Assembly: GCA_914767715.1 (NCBI GenBank)
Contig: OU612066.1
Location: forward strand, 9,923,001 to 9,987,000
DNA from: Membranipora membranacea
Lineage: Eukaryota; Bryozoa; Gymnolaemata; Cheilostomatida; Membraniporidae
Direction: 5' to 3'
Length of the DNA: 64,000 nucleotides
Shown: piece after piece, positions 1-14,094 of the stretch
How positions within the stretch are numbered: the first letter of the stretch is position 1
How the letters are laid out: the number at the start of each line of letters is the position of its first letter
Notes under the pieces: model-generated
The model's input: only the letters and a program-made list of their open reading frames with translations
What the model was told of the DNA's origin: nothing
The model's database searches: none
Position numbers and translations under genes: made by a program

Positions 1-3000
1 AAATGTAAAAAGAAGGTGACGCACCCGAAGATATTGTCAGCCAAGTATTGCTCACAGTTGGTACAGAATATTCTCTCATATTTTGGAAATTGCTCAATGA
101 CATGTGTACTTGTACAAGCGTTTGGTATCAGTAAATAGCAGGAGTTGTTTTTGTCTCCGTGGCTGAACATTTTAATTTGTGCTCTTGGCTTTAGTGTTGT
201 TGTAGCCTTGGGTCTTATCTCTCTTTTGACTGCTGTTTTGAGAAAGATGAGGTTATCAGATCATTGCTCCAATGACAGATACACCCTTCGGGACAAGCAG
301 GTCCTGTCAAATTACCCTTTAAACAATAGTACGCATCACATTGCACATGTTTTTTGTCAAACAATAAAAAATATGTGGTACATAATACACATACACTGCT
401 ACAAAATATTAGGACACAAATTCACCAACCAGGAAGTATTTCTCCTTTGGAGAGCACCCTTACCTTACAAGCAGGACAATTCATTTCCTTGAACAGTGAG
501 CTGAAGCTCCCTGAAGCTACCTTACTTGTATTGAAGCCCTTGCAACATAGCCTGCTGCACGACACTGCCACAAAAACAAAAAGCGCATGTTATGTGGTTC
601 CATCTTTTTTACTTACTCTTACCACCATGGTGTTAACACAAACTGAGCCATGATCCTTGAATAATCCAACCTTGATTACATTCAGATGCAGAAAAATTGT
701 CTTTGATTTGCTATGCAGCCCCTAGCTGGTGTCCCCCTCCCCCCCCCCCCATCTTATCTCTAATGAATAGTGGCAGATTAAAGCTGAAGAGAATTTAGGA
801 GCTATGCCGCTGAGATATTTTATTGCCTTACTACGAAGATAACAATGTACGCCTCTTTTATGCTCGGCCAGCAAGAACTATCCATACCTGTTGAGATTTG
901 CTGTCTGAACTATCCAAATAAAATATACCATGTGGAAGGAGACAGTCTATCGAAACAATACACACCATTGACACAGCATCCAAAATAAAACATCATAAGC
1001 TGGCATGTACCAAGAGTAAAACCTTACAGTGGAAAAGTATATATTTTTAGTTTCTTATTTGTAAGAGTGATACTATTTGCTCTGGCATGCATTGTTCAGT
1101 GATTAATCAAGTTCATATCAATCAAATCAAAAATTATATTTATGTTATATTCAAATGGCCACACAACCAATAATGAACGATGACCCCAGATTTTGACTCC
1201 ATTGTATGATAACTCAAACCTTTGAGTGTGGCTAAATTTAGAAACGCTATCTATTAATAGGCCCAGTCTGGTCACTCTAATTTGGAGTATTTGCCAACCC
1301 CATAGATGGGACAGATAGTTATTGTCAACCATAGACTGCATCATTACTCTCATATATTTAGACATTGTCCAATCTAAGATACCAAGACACAATGCTGTGT
1401 ATATTTTTTCAGTTAATTATAGAGAGGGTCTTCGGTAAATTTCCAACACATGGTTCGGTGGTGTTCCGCATCAACACTTTTGTTTACACCACATTATCTC
1501 AATTATTCACTCAGAGGACCTAGTTATGGCACAAATTTGTAAAAATTTCAACACTTGATTTGATATTGTGAAACAGGAACAAGAAAAGCAAGTGAGAGGT
1601 TGTTTAGTAAACAAACACCACTTTTATTACTCAATCAAATAGTTCAGTACCATTTCAACGATCACACATGTAATGCTAAATCATCTCAAAAGAAAAAATA
1701 ACTAACCAAAATCCATAGTACCCAGGATAAGGATAATATAATAGCGGTTTGAAAATCTCCATTACTATAAATCACATCACGTCCAAATGACAGTAGCCAA
1801 AAAAGAGTCTGGTATGGCATAGGTACAAAATGATGTAATAACAGTGCATCAGGAGAATCTCAATAAAAAAACTCAACTCAGAATAGACTTTCCAATACAA
1901 CAACAGGTTATAAGTACGAGAGCAGATGCTCGCTAAATACTCCCAAAAATAAATTACAACAAAAATATTCACTAAATGTCACATATGGGAGAGTCGTTGA
2001 CGGCATTGCGCAAACGGCAATTGGCCTCAAAATCATATTATATTATATATGTAGATAGGAGTGCATTGGCATTTTTTAAAAACATACCCACCCTTGATAC
2101 ATGAATAGATGGGTAAAACCCTAGCATGAGAACTGAATGAAATAAGTCATTAGCTATATTGTGATAAAGGTGAGTGTACTACGATGCACTAGTTGGCTCT
2201 TTGTAACATATGAATTCTCAAGTTACAATACTATAATTACTGCGCTGCTGTCTGTGATACCGAGATACTTAATCGGACAGACATATTCTGCATGGCCGGA
2301 AGTTAAGCCCTCTTATAGGTGTACATTGAATAGCATAAATTAATCCTCCAGATGTAAAGAGTAGTGTTCTTGCGGATAGATGGGATTCATTAATATAGTA
2401 TGAGCGGCAGATTCGAATAGACACTAAGTGCTTTGAGGCTATCTACATGAAATGAGGGGTGGATCGTCGAGGGGGAGGTGATTACGGAGGGGGGGGGACA
2501 AAGACTTTTTATCTGTGGTATCGTTTGTAAGGGTAGTTTAAGGACTGGGTAATTGATGATTCTATTATCAACGTTTTCGGTTTGCACAAGTATAAGTATG
2601 CACAGTGAGCGATCATAGTAATAAGTGTGTAATACAGCAAGAATAATATTTTGTGAATATTAATAATCAAACACCTACAATCAACTTTCTAATTTGGCAT
2701 TCACATCAACACAGTCAAATTAGCGAAAGGCCCAAATTTGTAGGCCTTTCACAAAAATAATAGAAATTAATGTCATTGTTGGGTATTATAATGAAAATGT
2801 GTACGTATCATGCGCATGGAATCAAAAACCAAACACCTACTAAGTGGAGATAATCTAATTATATGCTGTATAGACCTATTGATGCTTACGCAACCATAAC
2901 AGGATATGGTAGAGTAACTCCACAAGTGTCATGGCTACTGTGTACAGCGGCGATAGGCTACTATAATGCACTGGAAGGTGACAATGTGGCTGATTTCAAT

Positions 3001-3388
3001 CAAATAACTTTGTACACTTTACTAATTACTTACCAAATTATGAAAGTAAATAATGACTATGAAACTAAGATCCCATAGTTAAGGATGCCCATTTGTAGTA
3101 GCCACATACCGAGGATTTGCTACAGTACACGGCATGGGGAGAGCTCTTCTACTTACAAATACGAGAATACTGCGGATAAATTTTGATGAGGTATACGACA
3201 GACCGAGCTAACTTGTGGTGCAACTATACAAGCTTTAGGATAATATGTTTTCACAGGCTGATATGGAATAGAAACTGTCAGTCTATTGTATAGATTTGCA
3301 GTGCTTACGTTATTTTATAGCATTACCTAGAAATTTCGAGAGAGTTTATTGTCATGTTTTTATATCCAAGATGTAGTTAGAGTTGCTG
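1..3388. other. Intergenic stretch, no supported gene
   Basis: I see no gene I can support. A plus-strand open stretch at 142-492 follows a possible acceptor (cag at 139-141) and encodes a hydrophobic run (LICALGFSVVVALGLISLL) followed by basic residues. It could be a transmembrane exon of a gene to the left, but there is no second line of evidence. Homopolymer runs occur near 731-750 (C) and 2490-2498 (G). Confidence 0.4.
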
Positions 3389-6300
3389 TCAGACGGACAG
3401 TATAAGATTAGCCTGTTTTCTGCTCGCTGCCGCTGAGGCAGCACCTGGTGTACTAGCCTGGTGTTTCTCTAGATGACAGCTGAGCTGACTGATGTATTTA
3501 GTGGTGTAATCGCACATGACACACTTGTATAGCGAGTTGTCGGGTTTGATATACAGACCGTTGCCTATGATGTCATCTCCAGGGCCCATCACATTGATGG
3601 TTGTGTGCGAAGACTCGACAGCAGAGGGGCTTCTCTTGATCCTCTTAGTGGCGCTGCCTCCCATCTCCTCGGCCATCAGACCAGAGTCATCAGAGGAGAA
3701 ATCAGATTCAACCTGAGACATCTCTGGAGTCACGTCTACAAGAAACCAAACATTCAGGATATGATGGACATAATAGATGTTGGAGGCGATAAACATATTA
3801 TTCCTATCACGTATTCAACAAATCACTTTTTGTGCAAGCAAGACGTCCAAGTGCTTTACTGGTCAGGAATCAGATTGATGTATGTTTTTATGTATTGTTT
3901 GATGTATATATGTTTTAAGTGTTTACAATCAGACCATTATTGGTTTGTCTCATGAGGGATTCTGGCCATCTCATGACCATCAATAAATTCCAGTTTTGAT
4001 AGTTCAGGAAATTGAACTTGCAGTACAGGACTTCAAATCAAGACATCAAACTATATAATTGTTTCAACATAACTCTGCCCACTGGGAATCTACATGCCTA
4101 AATTACAACTCAAATCATCCCAATAAAGTCCTTGCACAACATTATGTCCATTAGAGACCAAATTTATGTAGTGATAAAAAGTCAAGGTCAATTTTCGTCG
4201 TCCACTAACCAGTAGTAGCAGGAGAGGAGGCGTTTGATTGGTTCCTGCTAGAGCCTGGTGAGCAGATAGAGCAGTTCTCTTGATCTTTCCACTCACCGTG
4301 GTGTTTCTCCTCGATGTGTCTCTCCAAGTAGTGTCGTCTGAAGAATCTCTTAGGACAGTGTTTGCAGGGGAAGCGGTGCACGTTGTTCAGCCGCTGACTA
4401 TTCATGATCAGCTCCTCTGAACTCTTGCTCACCGTTCTGGCGCGTGGAGCCGTACAGCTGTTCTTGCGCAGATGTCGCAGGTAGTCCTCTCGAGCTCTGT
4501 AGATCTTGAGGCACTTACCACAGCTGTATGAGGTGTTGCTGTGGTAGCGGTCCTTGTGCGTGTCCAGGTGATACTTACGGGTGTAAGAGCACCCACACTT
4601 GTCGCACTTGTAGGGCCGTGAGCTGTCGCTTGCATTAGAGCCGTAGCAGAGCATCTTGTGACACTTGAGGTCCGGCAATGTGGAATATTTGCTGCCACAG
4701 TTTTGGCATGAGAAGACTTTCTTGTCGTTGTCCGACTCACGTATGATGGTTGTGGCTGAAGTGATGAGCCGTGGTGCAGCCACCCCAGTAGAGATGATAC
4801 GTGACGTCGCCGGAGCTACAGCCTTGACCTTTGCGACCTGCTGCTGGTACAGGAGGGGAAAGTTGAGCTTCTTTTGATGAGAGTGTTGGAGGATGGGGAA
4901 GTCTGCCTTGTCATCAATATCTACCTTGATCTCAAAGTCGATGTCTACAATATAATAAGATTTAGGGATGAGGATTGTAGCAGGAGATGGTGGATAGCAC
5001 CATTTCTCCATAAATTAACATAAATATGACTTTGTTAATCTTGGGCTGAATAGTCAGAGATTTATTGTTTTAAGGGCCTCTTTTGTTGCTGATGGAAATA
5101 TTTTGCACTTTTAGAAGGTATTCTTCATGATCATATCTCAAGGGCATAGCCATAATGTCATGGGCATAGCCTTGAACTTTCTAACCTCAGGATATCAGGC
5201 TAAGCGCTGATATATCAATTAGCTAAACAACAACAGTGGTGATTACCAATAAATTACAAAACCAGGGTATCAGCTAATTAAATTAATTTGATCACTTTGT
5301 AAAAAAACCACAAATCATCTTTGAATGACAAGTAATTTGAAAGTTAGTAGAAATTTGCATGAGCTGGTTTGCCCCAGACTGATTGCAACTTCTTGCAATT
5401 GACTCCAGGGAGCCAATTGAATAACAAAGATTTCAAACGAATTACGGTGGTCAAAAACTAGTGTAAAACGCATTTAATAAGTGGGTTACTATCAAGCTCC
5501 AATAATGGATACTATTGAATATCTGTTGAAAGGCATGACAAGCACGTGACAGGACATACCGCAAGCAGTAACCTTTGCATTGTAGTAGTCATAGTACAGA
5601 TCTTACACAAGAGATAATAGATTAAACTTATTGAATACTACACACAAAGTCCCTGGATACCCCTATGCAAACAAACCACTAGAGGTCATCAATTCAAGAA
5701 AACTTGAGGGTTTCCCACAAGGATTTGAGGTTTTGTTACCTTCCACCCACGATAATTATTGTTATTGTCATTTTTCGCTGCAGACCTAACAATCTCTCCA
5801 GCCTCACAAAAATTACTCAGCACATATATGGCTTTTTCACTACCAGGGCATTCCTACAGTTGTAAACTGTCACTGTAATCCTCAGACTTATATTCAAATC
5901 AGTCACTTCCACCCGAACATTGCCCTGCCAATGACTAAGGTAAAAAAAAAGTTCCTTTCTTAATATGACAATAAACAATACATCTGATACACAGAGTTAA
6001 TAATTATTGTCTACCCTGGACAACGATGAAAGACAATCGCATTGCCAATAGTCTTTGAGGAGGATTGTGCCTACTAACCGTTGGAATCAAAGTCCAGAGG
6101 CTCTGATTTGATGGTGTGAGCGATATCGTTTAGTGTGACGTTAGAATCCATGAGATCACTGACAATGAGCCCAGGCTCGGACAGATGATCATCAGTGTTC
6201 GGCAGCATGGCACTTATATCATTCTCAAACGCCTGCTCCATCGAGAGCCAAACATCGGACATGTCCGCGCTGGCTCCTCCAAGCAGTCCGCTGTGATTTA

Positions 6301-8948
6301 AGTTATCTGTAAATTTGAGACAGAACTAATACAAAATGAACATAATAGCTGCATGGTATTCCTTGCATCTGAGATTCCAAGGGTCTGTAGTTATGAGCGT
6401 TAATTTCAATATTTTAGGCCTAGAGTGAGTGGAACTGCGAGACTGGCGCACGGGCACCAAAATATCAAAATCACCACTCCTTTTGTTTTTAGTTCGGTCA
6501 ACTTCGGACATCAAGAAGTCCAAAGTTACTCATTGTTACGATAAAGATGGCGGTCAACACATCTGGATAAGATAAGATCATATTATCACTAAACTCAGAG
6601 CAAACTCAGATTGATCGAGTGTTTACGATGAATGATGTCATGATTAATTGATTTTAGCTAAATAATAGTGCTGCATTGTAAAACCAATCATAAACTGTGC
6701 AGACAGTGGAATCAACTCAAGTATCATGACATCGTTGACTTTGTGTTACATTGTATTACATACACATTTTGGCAACATTATTGCATGCTGTAAACAAATC
6801 TGTACTTCGAAGAAAAGGTGACATAACATTGAGATAAATGTGTGTCAAGCCAGACTGGTCACTTTGCAAAGTCCTGACTATCAATTTCCTATTGATCTGT
6901 CAGATCATTCAATCGTAGACACTACTAAAATCCAATAAATTAAGAGCGGCCTAGGCCTACTCTGTCGCCTACTCTGTCGGGATTAGGTTGTTGTTCTGTG
7001 TAAGAGCCAATCCAATCACTCTTGGGCAGTGAATGAACGCACAATGCCCTGAGCTAAGAGGGGCATGAGGTTAATGTGATTTACTATAACTTCTCATTAG
7101 GCTAAACCACAATATTGCCAAAGCTTGAATTTTAAATGCTCTGAGTTTCCGAGTCCCACATAGAATCGTAAGCCATGATTCACCGTTTCATCATTATTAA
7201 TAACACTGCATTCTGAGTAAGACCCCCTAGCTTTGTTCGAAGCTCTGTAGAGTTTAAAGCTTTCTCATGTTGTCAGTCTATATTAGCACTACTGATTAGC
7301 ACACTCTGTAAACCGAAGATGAAGTAATTTGCTTGCTAACACAACAAACATTAATTCCTCACTACCCTTTTTATATTGCTTCTATGACAGCAAACTTTCA
7401 GTATTTTGTGATCAAAAATAATACTGCCATCAATCATGCCGAGAATTTCATTTATAATAACAGGATATATAAGTAAGGTTGACATCTCATTATTGTTTTG
7501 ATGTACTAGTTAGTTGGAAGGGAATGTCTCTGTCATTGTTTTGAGAATTGACACATGCAAGTACTGTCTCCAATAATCTAGTGGATGACTCGCAGCTCTA
7601 GGGTTTCCTCAAAATTCAAACTTCCACAAACAAGTGCTTCCAAATGACTCTATCTTAAGAAGCCTTGTTTAGTTGCGTCATTTCTTGTTTTTTCTTCACA
7701 AAAACATGGAAAAACATGATCACGCTATCCTTTTTCCATTAGCCCCCTTAATTAAAATAACTTATTTTTGGTTTCTTCTCACAACTACTGTTCCAAATCA
7801 TAATATCAGGTATTGGGTGAGCTCGGTCACATAATATTTTATGAAACTGAAAGAAATATCAGAGCGAGCTTGAATTACCTATGAGTTTCTGGTTGAGCCT
7901 CACCATAGGCCTGGACGGTTGTGAAAGGAACAGTCACAATACTATCAGCCAAATCAGCTCATGTTCATATGCTAACCTAGCTCACCAGGTTCAATCAAAA
8001 TACCTGACTGACTGAGGCGATGTATAAACCTGACTTACCAGCTAACAGATCATGTTCATCTTGTTGAGCGTCCTCACCGAATATAGCTCCGGGAGTGGAG
8101 GGAGGGTTAGCTATGTCCTTCTCTAGCTGTGGCTTCGTCTCGAATATATCTGTTAAGCACAATGATTGTTTAAACGGGGCTGCCATGTGATCTTCCACAT
8201 TTTCAAATATGATATCTGGAGGGGTAGTAACTTACCAATGCAGACTTCAAGGTCTATAGTAGACCAAGTTTGGTCAATTTGCCGGCACTCAGAGTTGCTC
8301 CCGATCCACTGGTAGTGACCATTGGGAGGGAGCAACTGGAATGCAGGCAATTGGATTAAACTTGATCTAGGTCCAGCATCGAATCGAAGGAGAATTCGTT
8401 CACTGCTAACGCCTTAATTATATGTTGAGAACAACAAAATCTACTCATCTTATGCGATATTTCTCCACTTTCAACGAACTAACAAACAAACAAACCACAT
8501 AAACTTCCGCCATGTGACTGAGAATTGTCTCTCTGAAATCATTGCTTTACTGTGTTGCTATGTATGTGCAAGTCATAGTGTCTTGACTGAACAGAAAAGC
8601 AGAATATGGCCATCACAGTCATAGGTATTTGTATTCTGCATGTGTGCGTAATACACACAATGTGTTGTAGTTAAAATAATTTTCTTCATCCGGCTACTGG
8701 ACATGAAGCTTACCATCAAGTTCAGAGCTGATATCGTCACAGCCACAGCGAGAACAAAACAGAGAAGCGTGTCCGTCCCCTCGCGGTCGACAAATTTTTC
8801 CGCAACTTCTGCAGCTCTTAGACGTCTTGATAGTTGAAAACATAACCAGGGGTACAGAAACTCCGCAACTCGAGCAGTACAAGGGTGGTGTGCCGTCTAT
8901 TTCTAGTTCAATTCGTTTCTTGCATATAACGTTCCAACAATTGGGCAT
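3389..8948 (-). CDS. C2H2 zinc-finger protein with cysteine-rich N-terminus, five exons
   Basis: Probable DNA-binding nuclear protein of about 551 residues. Exons (minus): 8948-8714, 8149-8039, 6306-6079, 4944-4210, 3735-3389. Every junction has a GT donor and AG acceptor, and all four introns are phase 1, which supports a single reading frame. Exon 1 carries CxxC pairs (LYCSSCG, KSCRSCG, LFCSRCG) that look like a zinc ribbon. Exon 3 is acidic and ends with IKSEPLDF, a psi-K-x-E sumoylation-type motif. Exon 4 has four C2H2 fingers at about residues 270-292, 304-327, 331-356 and 383-407, starting FSCQNCG, YKCDKCG, YSCGKCL and FPCKHCP. Exon 5 adds a fifth (YKCVMCDYTTKY). The chosen ATG lies 11 bases after a plausible acceptor, so a 5' UTR exon may lie upstream. 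I cannot assign an orthologue; the family call is firm, the target genes unknown. Confidence 0.8.
8258..8370. mobile_element. Short palindromic MITE, copy 1
   Basis: An imperfect inverted repeat of about 110 bases in intron 1 of the zinc-finger gene. Its outer ends read accaagtttggtcaattt and, inverted, the run ending at 8366. The inner arms share ttgctcccgatccact with its complement. A second, more symmetrical copy sits at 56,439-56,556 inside an unrelated foldback element, which shows that this is a mobile repeat rather than a local hairpin. Confidence 0.65.
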
Positions 8949-11158
8949 TTTCTTCCCTACTGAAAGAAAAGTCACAATAAAGCATAAATAAACTTGGTGT
9001 GCGCCTAGAAAATTACAGGGCTGGGCAAGCTGAGCATGTGCCTACGTACTCAATTACCATGCTACACAGTCTTACAAACTAAATTTTGCGTATCAGCCAC
9101 ACAAGATCCACATTGTAAAATAACTGAAATTCGCACCAATAACTAGTCATGGTAAGAGGGTTAGATAATTTGAGGAAAGTTAATATTAGAGGTAAGTGCA
9201 ACTGAACAGAACTACTTAACATTATTAATTTTGACTTTACACTTATGTCTACTAGGTTGATAAAGCTGTCTTTGCCAGTCAGAACTGATCCAAATTTTAA
9301 CCTGTTTTTGAAATAAAGGCCATATTCAAGTCTCTGTTGTTTGATTAATTGAAAGATTTACTTTCCAATTTGTACGCGAAAAGTTTGCTCAAAATAAGAA
9401 TAAAAAAGAACGAAAATGTCATCATGGAGTAATTTTGTTTTTCAGGTAATAGTGAGTTGTAGGAGTTGGTTAGGTAATGTAATTATAGGCCAATGCATGG
9501 TGATTGAAATGTTAGTAAATATTGAGAAAATACTCAAAATACTGGTACTGGCAGATGGGCTTTGAATAAGATATATTATTTTACACAGCCCTACCTACTG
9601 CACCATGAGGTAAATGATAGTACAAGCAGGGAGAATGGAAGGGGTTTAAGTATTAGCTTGTTCTGGTTAAGCATATCAATATCACACCACTCATCATCAG
9701 GTAAATAAGTCATCAACAATTAAGTCAATGAACTCCCTCATTGATTGAGTTGACATGAACAGTCAGTGACAGTTCAGTCAAACACCAAACAGGTAGGCTA
9801 CGTGACTGACAATGGTGTAGTAGAAGTATAACTAGATTAAACTAAATAAAAAGCTCACAAGAAATAAATAAATAAGTACTAGCTAGTTATGTGAGTGGGG
9901 TGAAAAAGAGCAGACCCGGCTTTTGGTCAAAATGACATGACAGCAATTCATTTTGCAAGTCAATCAGGTTTCAATATGTCCCATGATAGTTAATGTTTAT
10001 AAAATAGTGTAAGTTTTACCATGTTATCCATTGATTAGGTACAGATTTGACAATTTAAAAAGTTTTAGTCTGAGAGAAATTTCACAAAAATCCAACACCA
10101 AACACTTACTTGCATGGAGATGGGAGGTGAAGCATAGCAATATATGATTGGTTAGTTCTGCACACAACAGCCAATAATATCGTCAATTACATGTGTAGCC
10201 AACGTGGGCAGGAGGACTCGCCGAAAGAATTCATATCTGAATAAGAGAAAGGGTAACTCCAAAGTTAAATTCTAAACCGAAAAGAAAGTAAATAATGATT
10301 GTATCGGATAGAGGAGATAACTTTAACTCCTTGATGGAAAGTCATGATATCGTCTTTTAAATGGTGGGCGGTCTTTTAATTAATAATGCCGGAATCGATA
10401 TCTGATCACTCCACGACAAGTGAGTAAGACCTGCTAGGGGGTCTCGTTCTCCGATCGCGCGTCCAACTGATAAAACTGCATACACACTAAGTGAACAACT
10501 TGGGAACGCAGTTGTCTAATTGAAATTCCAACAAATGAGCAATAATTTGGTGTAAGAAATTAGCTCTCATTCTAATTGAAAGAATATTTCAGAATGGTTC
10601 TGTAATGTGAAGTTGGAGACAAATTTTCTTCCTTCTGGAGATGATTTCACAACATTATAATGATAGCTGCATTTAAAAATATGGCAACTTGATTAATTTT
10701 ATTCCAAAGCTGGCGGTGTCATTGAATTGTTACTAAAATTTTAAGTCTCAGGAGCAAGATTGTATGCAGAACAGCTCTGAATGCAGCTGGGACAGTTCTG
10801 TAAGGATCGCTCTGATGGCACTTAGTAGCATTGATGACTTCCTGAAATGTCCACCTAGCAAAGATCTTATAAATGAATCACATAGCAATAATGCATCACA
10901 GTATAATCACCGGTACAATGGAAAAACAACATAGGTGTTTGAAAACCGTGACCTTGTCCATCTGCAGTTTGGCCAGACAAACTTACTGCAACGTATATAA
11001 TCCTTGATGTGATACAGGGGTGTTTGAGTAAATAAATGGACAAGTCTTAAATGTCTAGGACTTCAACACAAAGAGGTATTGCAATTTTGTTCAACTGATA
11101 GGGTATGGTGCCAAGACAATTATAGTACAGACTGTAGATCTCTGAGATAACAAAAATA
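8949..11158. other. Intergenic stretch, no feature seen
   Basis: AT-rich DNA upstream of the zinc-finger gene. It probably contains that gene's promoter and a 5' UTR exon, but I see no motif strong enough to place them. No long open frame is present. Confidence 0.4.
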
Positions 11159-11320
11159 AGACCTATTGTGTCTGAAAGGAAAATGAGACGTGGTAGACCA
11201 AAGATCACCTGGTCCTGGAGAATGACAGCTCTTGATCAGTGGCAGTCTTTTGGCATCAAGTCCTGGAGTGAAGCTGCAGAGATGGCAAAAGATCGATCTA
11301 GATGGAGGGAGCAGGAGTAA
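11159..11320 (+). mobile_element. 3' end of a LINE open reading frame
   Basis: A plus-strand frame ends at the TAA at 11318-11320. It contains RGRPKITWSWRM, then W-SEAAEMAKDRSRWREQ. This is the C-terminal signature that follows reverse transcriptase in many non-LTR retrotransposons (RGRP..TW, then the aspartate/arginine/tryptophan 'DR..WR' close). No catalytic domain is present upstream, so this is a 5'-truncated, dead copy. The clade cannot be assigned from so little. Confidence 0.65.
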
Positions 11321-12109
11321 AATGTACTGGCACAATATTCCAGAGGGAATTATGCAACCTAAGTGAAAGTAAAATGAGTGTCTGAAAAACATCAACTTTG
11401 TTTATCACGTAATTAAATTACAATTCGTGAGGATATATGAACATTTTACAGCTTAGAGTTTTCCCCACATGTTATGATAGCAGACATCTCTTTAGGGTAA
11501 TGTTCTATCATTGAACTCCCTCTCCCTGATTGTTCATTGGTTCTATTATGCCTTTACTCTTTGGTTTAGGCGAGGATTCTTGTTGTCCAATCAGGACAAA
11601 TAAACTTATTTATACCAAAGTATTACTTGACAAGTGTTTGTTATAAGACGGTGATCAATTCAATAGTTATGTATTTTAGCGTATAAAAGAATTGCGTGAT
11701 GGCATACATTATTTTATAAAATCCTATCATTCTGCAAGATCACAAATCTTACACAAATATAAATATACCTTATACATACAAGAGATATCACATTTATACT
11801 CTGATGATAGAAGGTTATAATTCTGAAAACAACAAAATACTTGTTAATGAAATATGTAATATAATAAAATAATGTGTAATACGATAATAGAAAATGGTAG
11901 TTTAAACGCTCATTCAGCACCGGGATAGTTGGTTTTAGCATTGAGCATTTATTTTCAACCACTTTCGGTGGGGTTTGTGGTTGATAATGAAATGCAACTA
12001 CCAGCTTACTGGGCACAGTTTGAGAGATTAGACTTCAATGATAGAATCAAGCTAAATAACAAAATAAAGATAAGGTAAAAGCATAATTATTTGCTAAGTA
12101 ACATGAGCA
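11321..12109. other. Intergenic stretch, no feature seen
   Basis: AT-rich DNA between a LINE remnant and the first receptor-family relic. A gtttaaacgct run near 11,900 and the text after it resemble DNA beyond the stop codon of copy C (38,320-38,420). The duplicated block therefore extends somewhat past the relic's stop. Confidence 0.4.
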
Positions 12110-13970
12110 TTAATTGTTATGAGTTAACTGTCTAGATGAGGAAACCTTGACTGTTACATGTTTGGTTAGGGTCTGTACAGGGTTAATTCCAATGTATTTG
12201 AAGATAGGGTCATTAAAACCTTTGACTGGTCGATGTTTAAATTGAACAGTTTTTTGATCATTTTCCTCTGAGGCTAGTGGGTAGATTTTTGAAACCATCT
12301 CTGGTCTTAATTGGTTTGCGACACAAACTGGTGATGTTGTGCACTCAGGATCACTAGAATAATTTGACATTTCGCTCTCTGCTTGACTGTTTTTGCTGAG
12401 AGAAACATACTCAAGAAGAGCTGGAGGGTGATGTGGTCAGTGTATTCGAGAGCTTCTAAGCTTACGGGTGAGAAAGGTCGATTTTTGTTCTTGTTTAGAA
12501 GAGATAGCCTTGGTCTGGGTGTCGGTTTTGGAAGAGTCAAATGTTACCAATTTGATCCAACATTTGTACATACTGTGATTCAATCTGACCGTTATCTAAT
12601 CTTCTTGGTTTTGGTGCAACTGGTTGAAGTCTCTGCAGTTGCTGATTTGATTTCTGTGAGTCCTCCCAGTGTGATGGAAGAGTTATTCCAGGACTGATTG
12701 TTCTCATTCCTATTATATTTGACTCTGCATCAAATATACGTTAATGTGATAATTAGAAAGAGTATACCAATAGTAAATCTGCTTACAAAAATCTTTTTAT
12801 ATCATCGCAATTTCAGAACAAATACCAGATTTTGTAATGGCAATGTGTGAGATACATGCTAAAAATATTATGACACATGACATGAGTCAGCATTCATGAA
12901 AACATTGCAGACGATAACATTATCAAAATACATGATGATGATACGACCATCTCATTTTAACAAAGTCTTCAAAATGTTTGGCACAAAAGCATTTTAGCAA
13001 TATTCCCACAATAAATATCCACTAACCTGTTCTTAAATTAGATTTTCTGTGTGCCATACTGATGCTCTATCTATATTTGCTGCTCCTTGTGATCAGTTGC
13101 TCTGTTTGTCTCTCTTGTAATTCGTTCTACTTTTACTAAATATCATAGCTTAGGGTGCATTGGTGCTTGAAAAATACACAAGTCCTATATGAGACTGCAG
13201 CGTTAATCCTTGCTCCACAACTTTGCGCATCATATCCTGACCTGCATGGAAACCTGATCCATCTCAAGCAAAGCAATCCGGGTTGGAACCACGTACTGAT
13301 GGAAAATTATCAATTTGTTGCATCCCTTTGTCCAATCATAAAAGATAGGGATACCACCCTGACATCACAGCTACATATTGTTATTAGGATATATTGATCT
13401 TGGTTACGAAAAATCTGAGCGCATACCCAATATTTTTTGTAGGTCTTAACAAAGAGCAGGTGATTTAATGGCCATGATTGGCAAAAGCAAAGGATATCTG
13501 TCAGCTTCAGCAATTTTAAATTTTATGGATAGCGAAGGATTACTGCGATATACATTCAACATCATTATACCCTTGACATAATTTATTCAATATTCAGAAG
13601 CAAAAGAGTCAAGAAGAAAAACATGGTTATGGATTGGCAAATTTTTACTGACATATGCAAGCCCTTTCTCTTGTCAGACACAAAATATATCAGTTCCACC
13701 CATTAAAATCCAGCGTACAGCTGTTTTATTTACGTCTCACAGCGTCAGAGTGAATTAACTCATCATGATTCGATTCGTTCTACTGATGTTGTCTTAAAAA
13801 TTATCAATAATTTTATCCACCATTTTTTATCATGCTGACTTATTTAAATCACTCAGACAATATAATGTTTAGTAATTAAGAACTACTTAACAACCAGCTT
13901 ATTTTTATAAGTCTAATTTTGTGAAACGTCTGCTCTTGATAGCACTACGATGCTGCGAAAGCTATAGTTG
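12110..13970 (-). pseudogene. Receptor-family relic R1 (exons 11, 10 end, exon 5 trace)
   Basis: Exon 11 (12724-about 12110) encodes the tail shared by all copies: IESQYVQML, then PKPTPRPRLSLLNKN. A two-base insertion near 12,430, relative to relic D, shifts the frame after EALEYTDH. The C-terminus also runs past the usual stop. The 3' end of exon 10 is recognisable at 13,027-13,060 (MAHRKSNLRT followed by a gttagt donor). A trace of exon 5 (around 13,916-13,965) resembles the SRRFTK-coding segment. The exons in between, including the ectodomain and transmembrane exons, are absent. It lies head-to-head with copy A and is the inverted counterpart of relic D. Non-functional. Confidence 0.75.
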
Positions 13971-14094
13971 TAAACGCACACACTTCAGTACCCTACACAC
14001 ACTTCAGTTCTACACACAAACCGGTAATTTACTGATACAATACCGTGGTACAATATATAGGTCAGAGGAAGTAGAGTTTATGTGACATTCACTA

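Noticed and set aside
142-492. Possible transmembrane exon at the left edge
   Set aside because: Only a hydrophobic run and a weak acceptor; no donor, homologue or neighbour exon, so not called as a gene.
8153-8350. Minus-strand open frame of 65 codons
   Set aside because: It overlaps the palindromic MITE and intron 1 of the zinc-finger gene; no family similarity.
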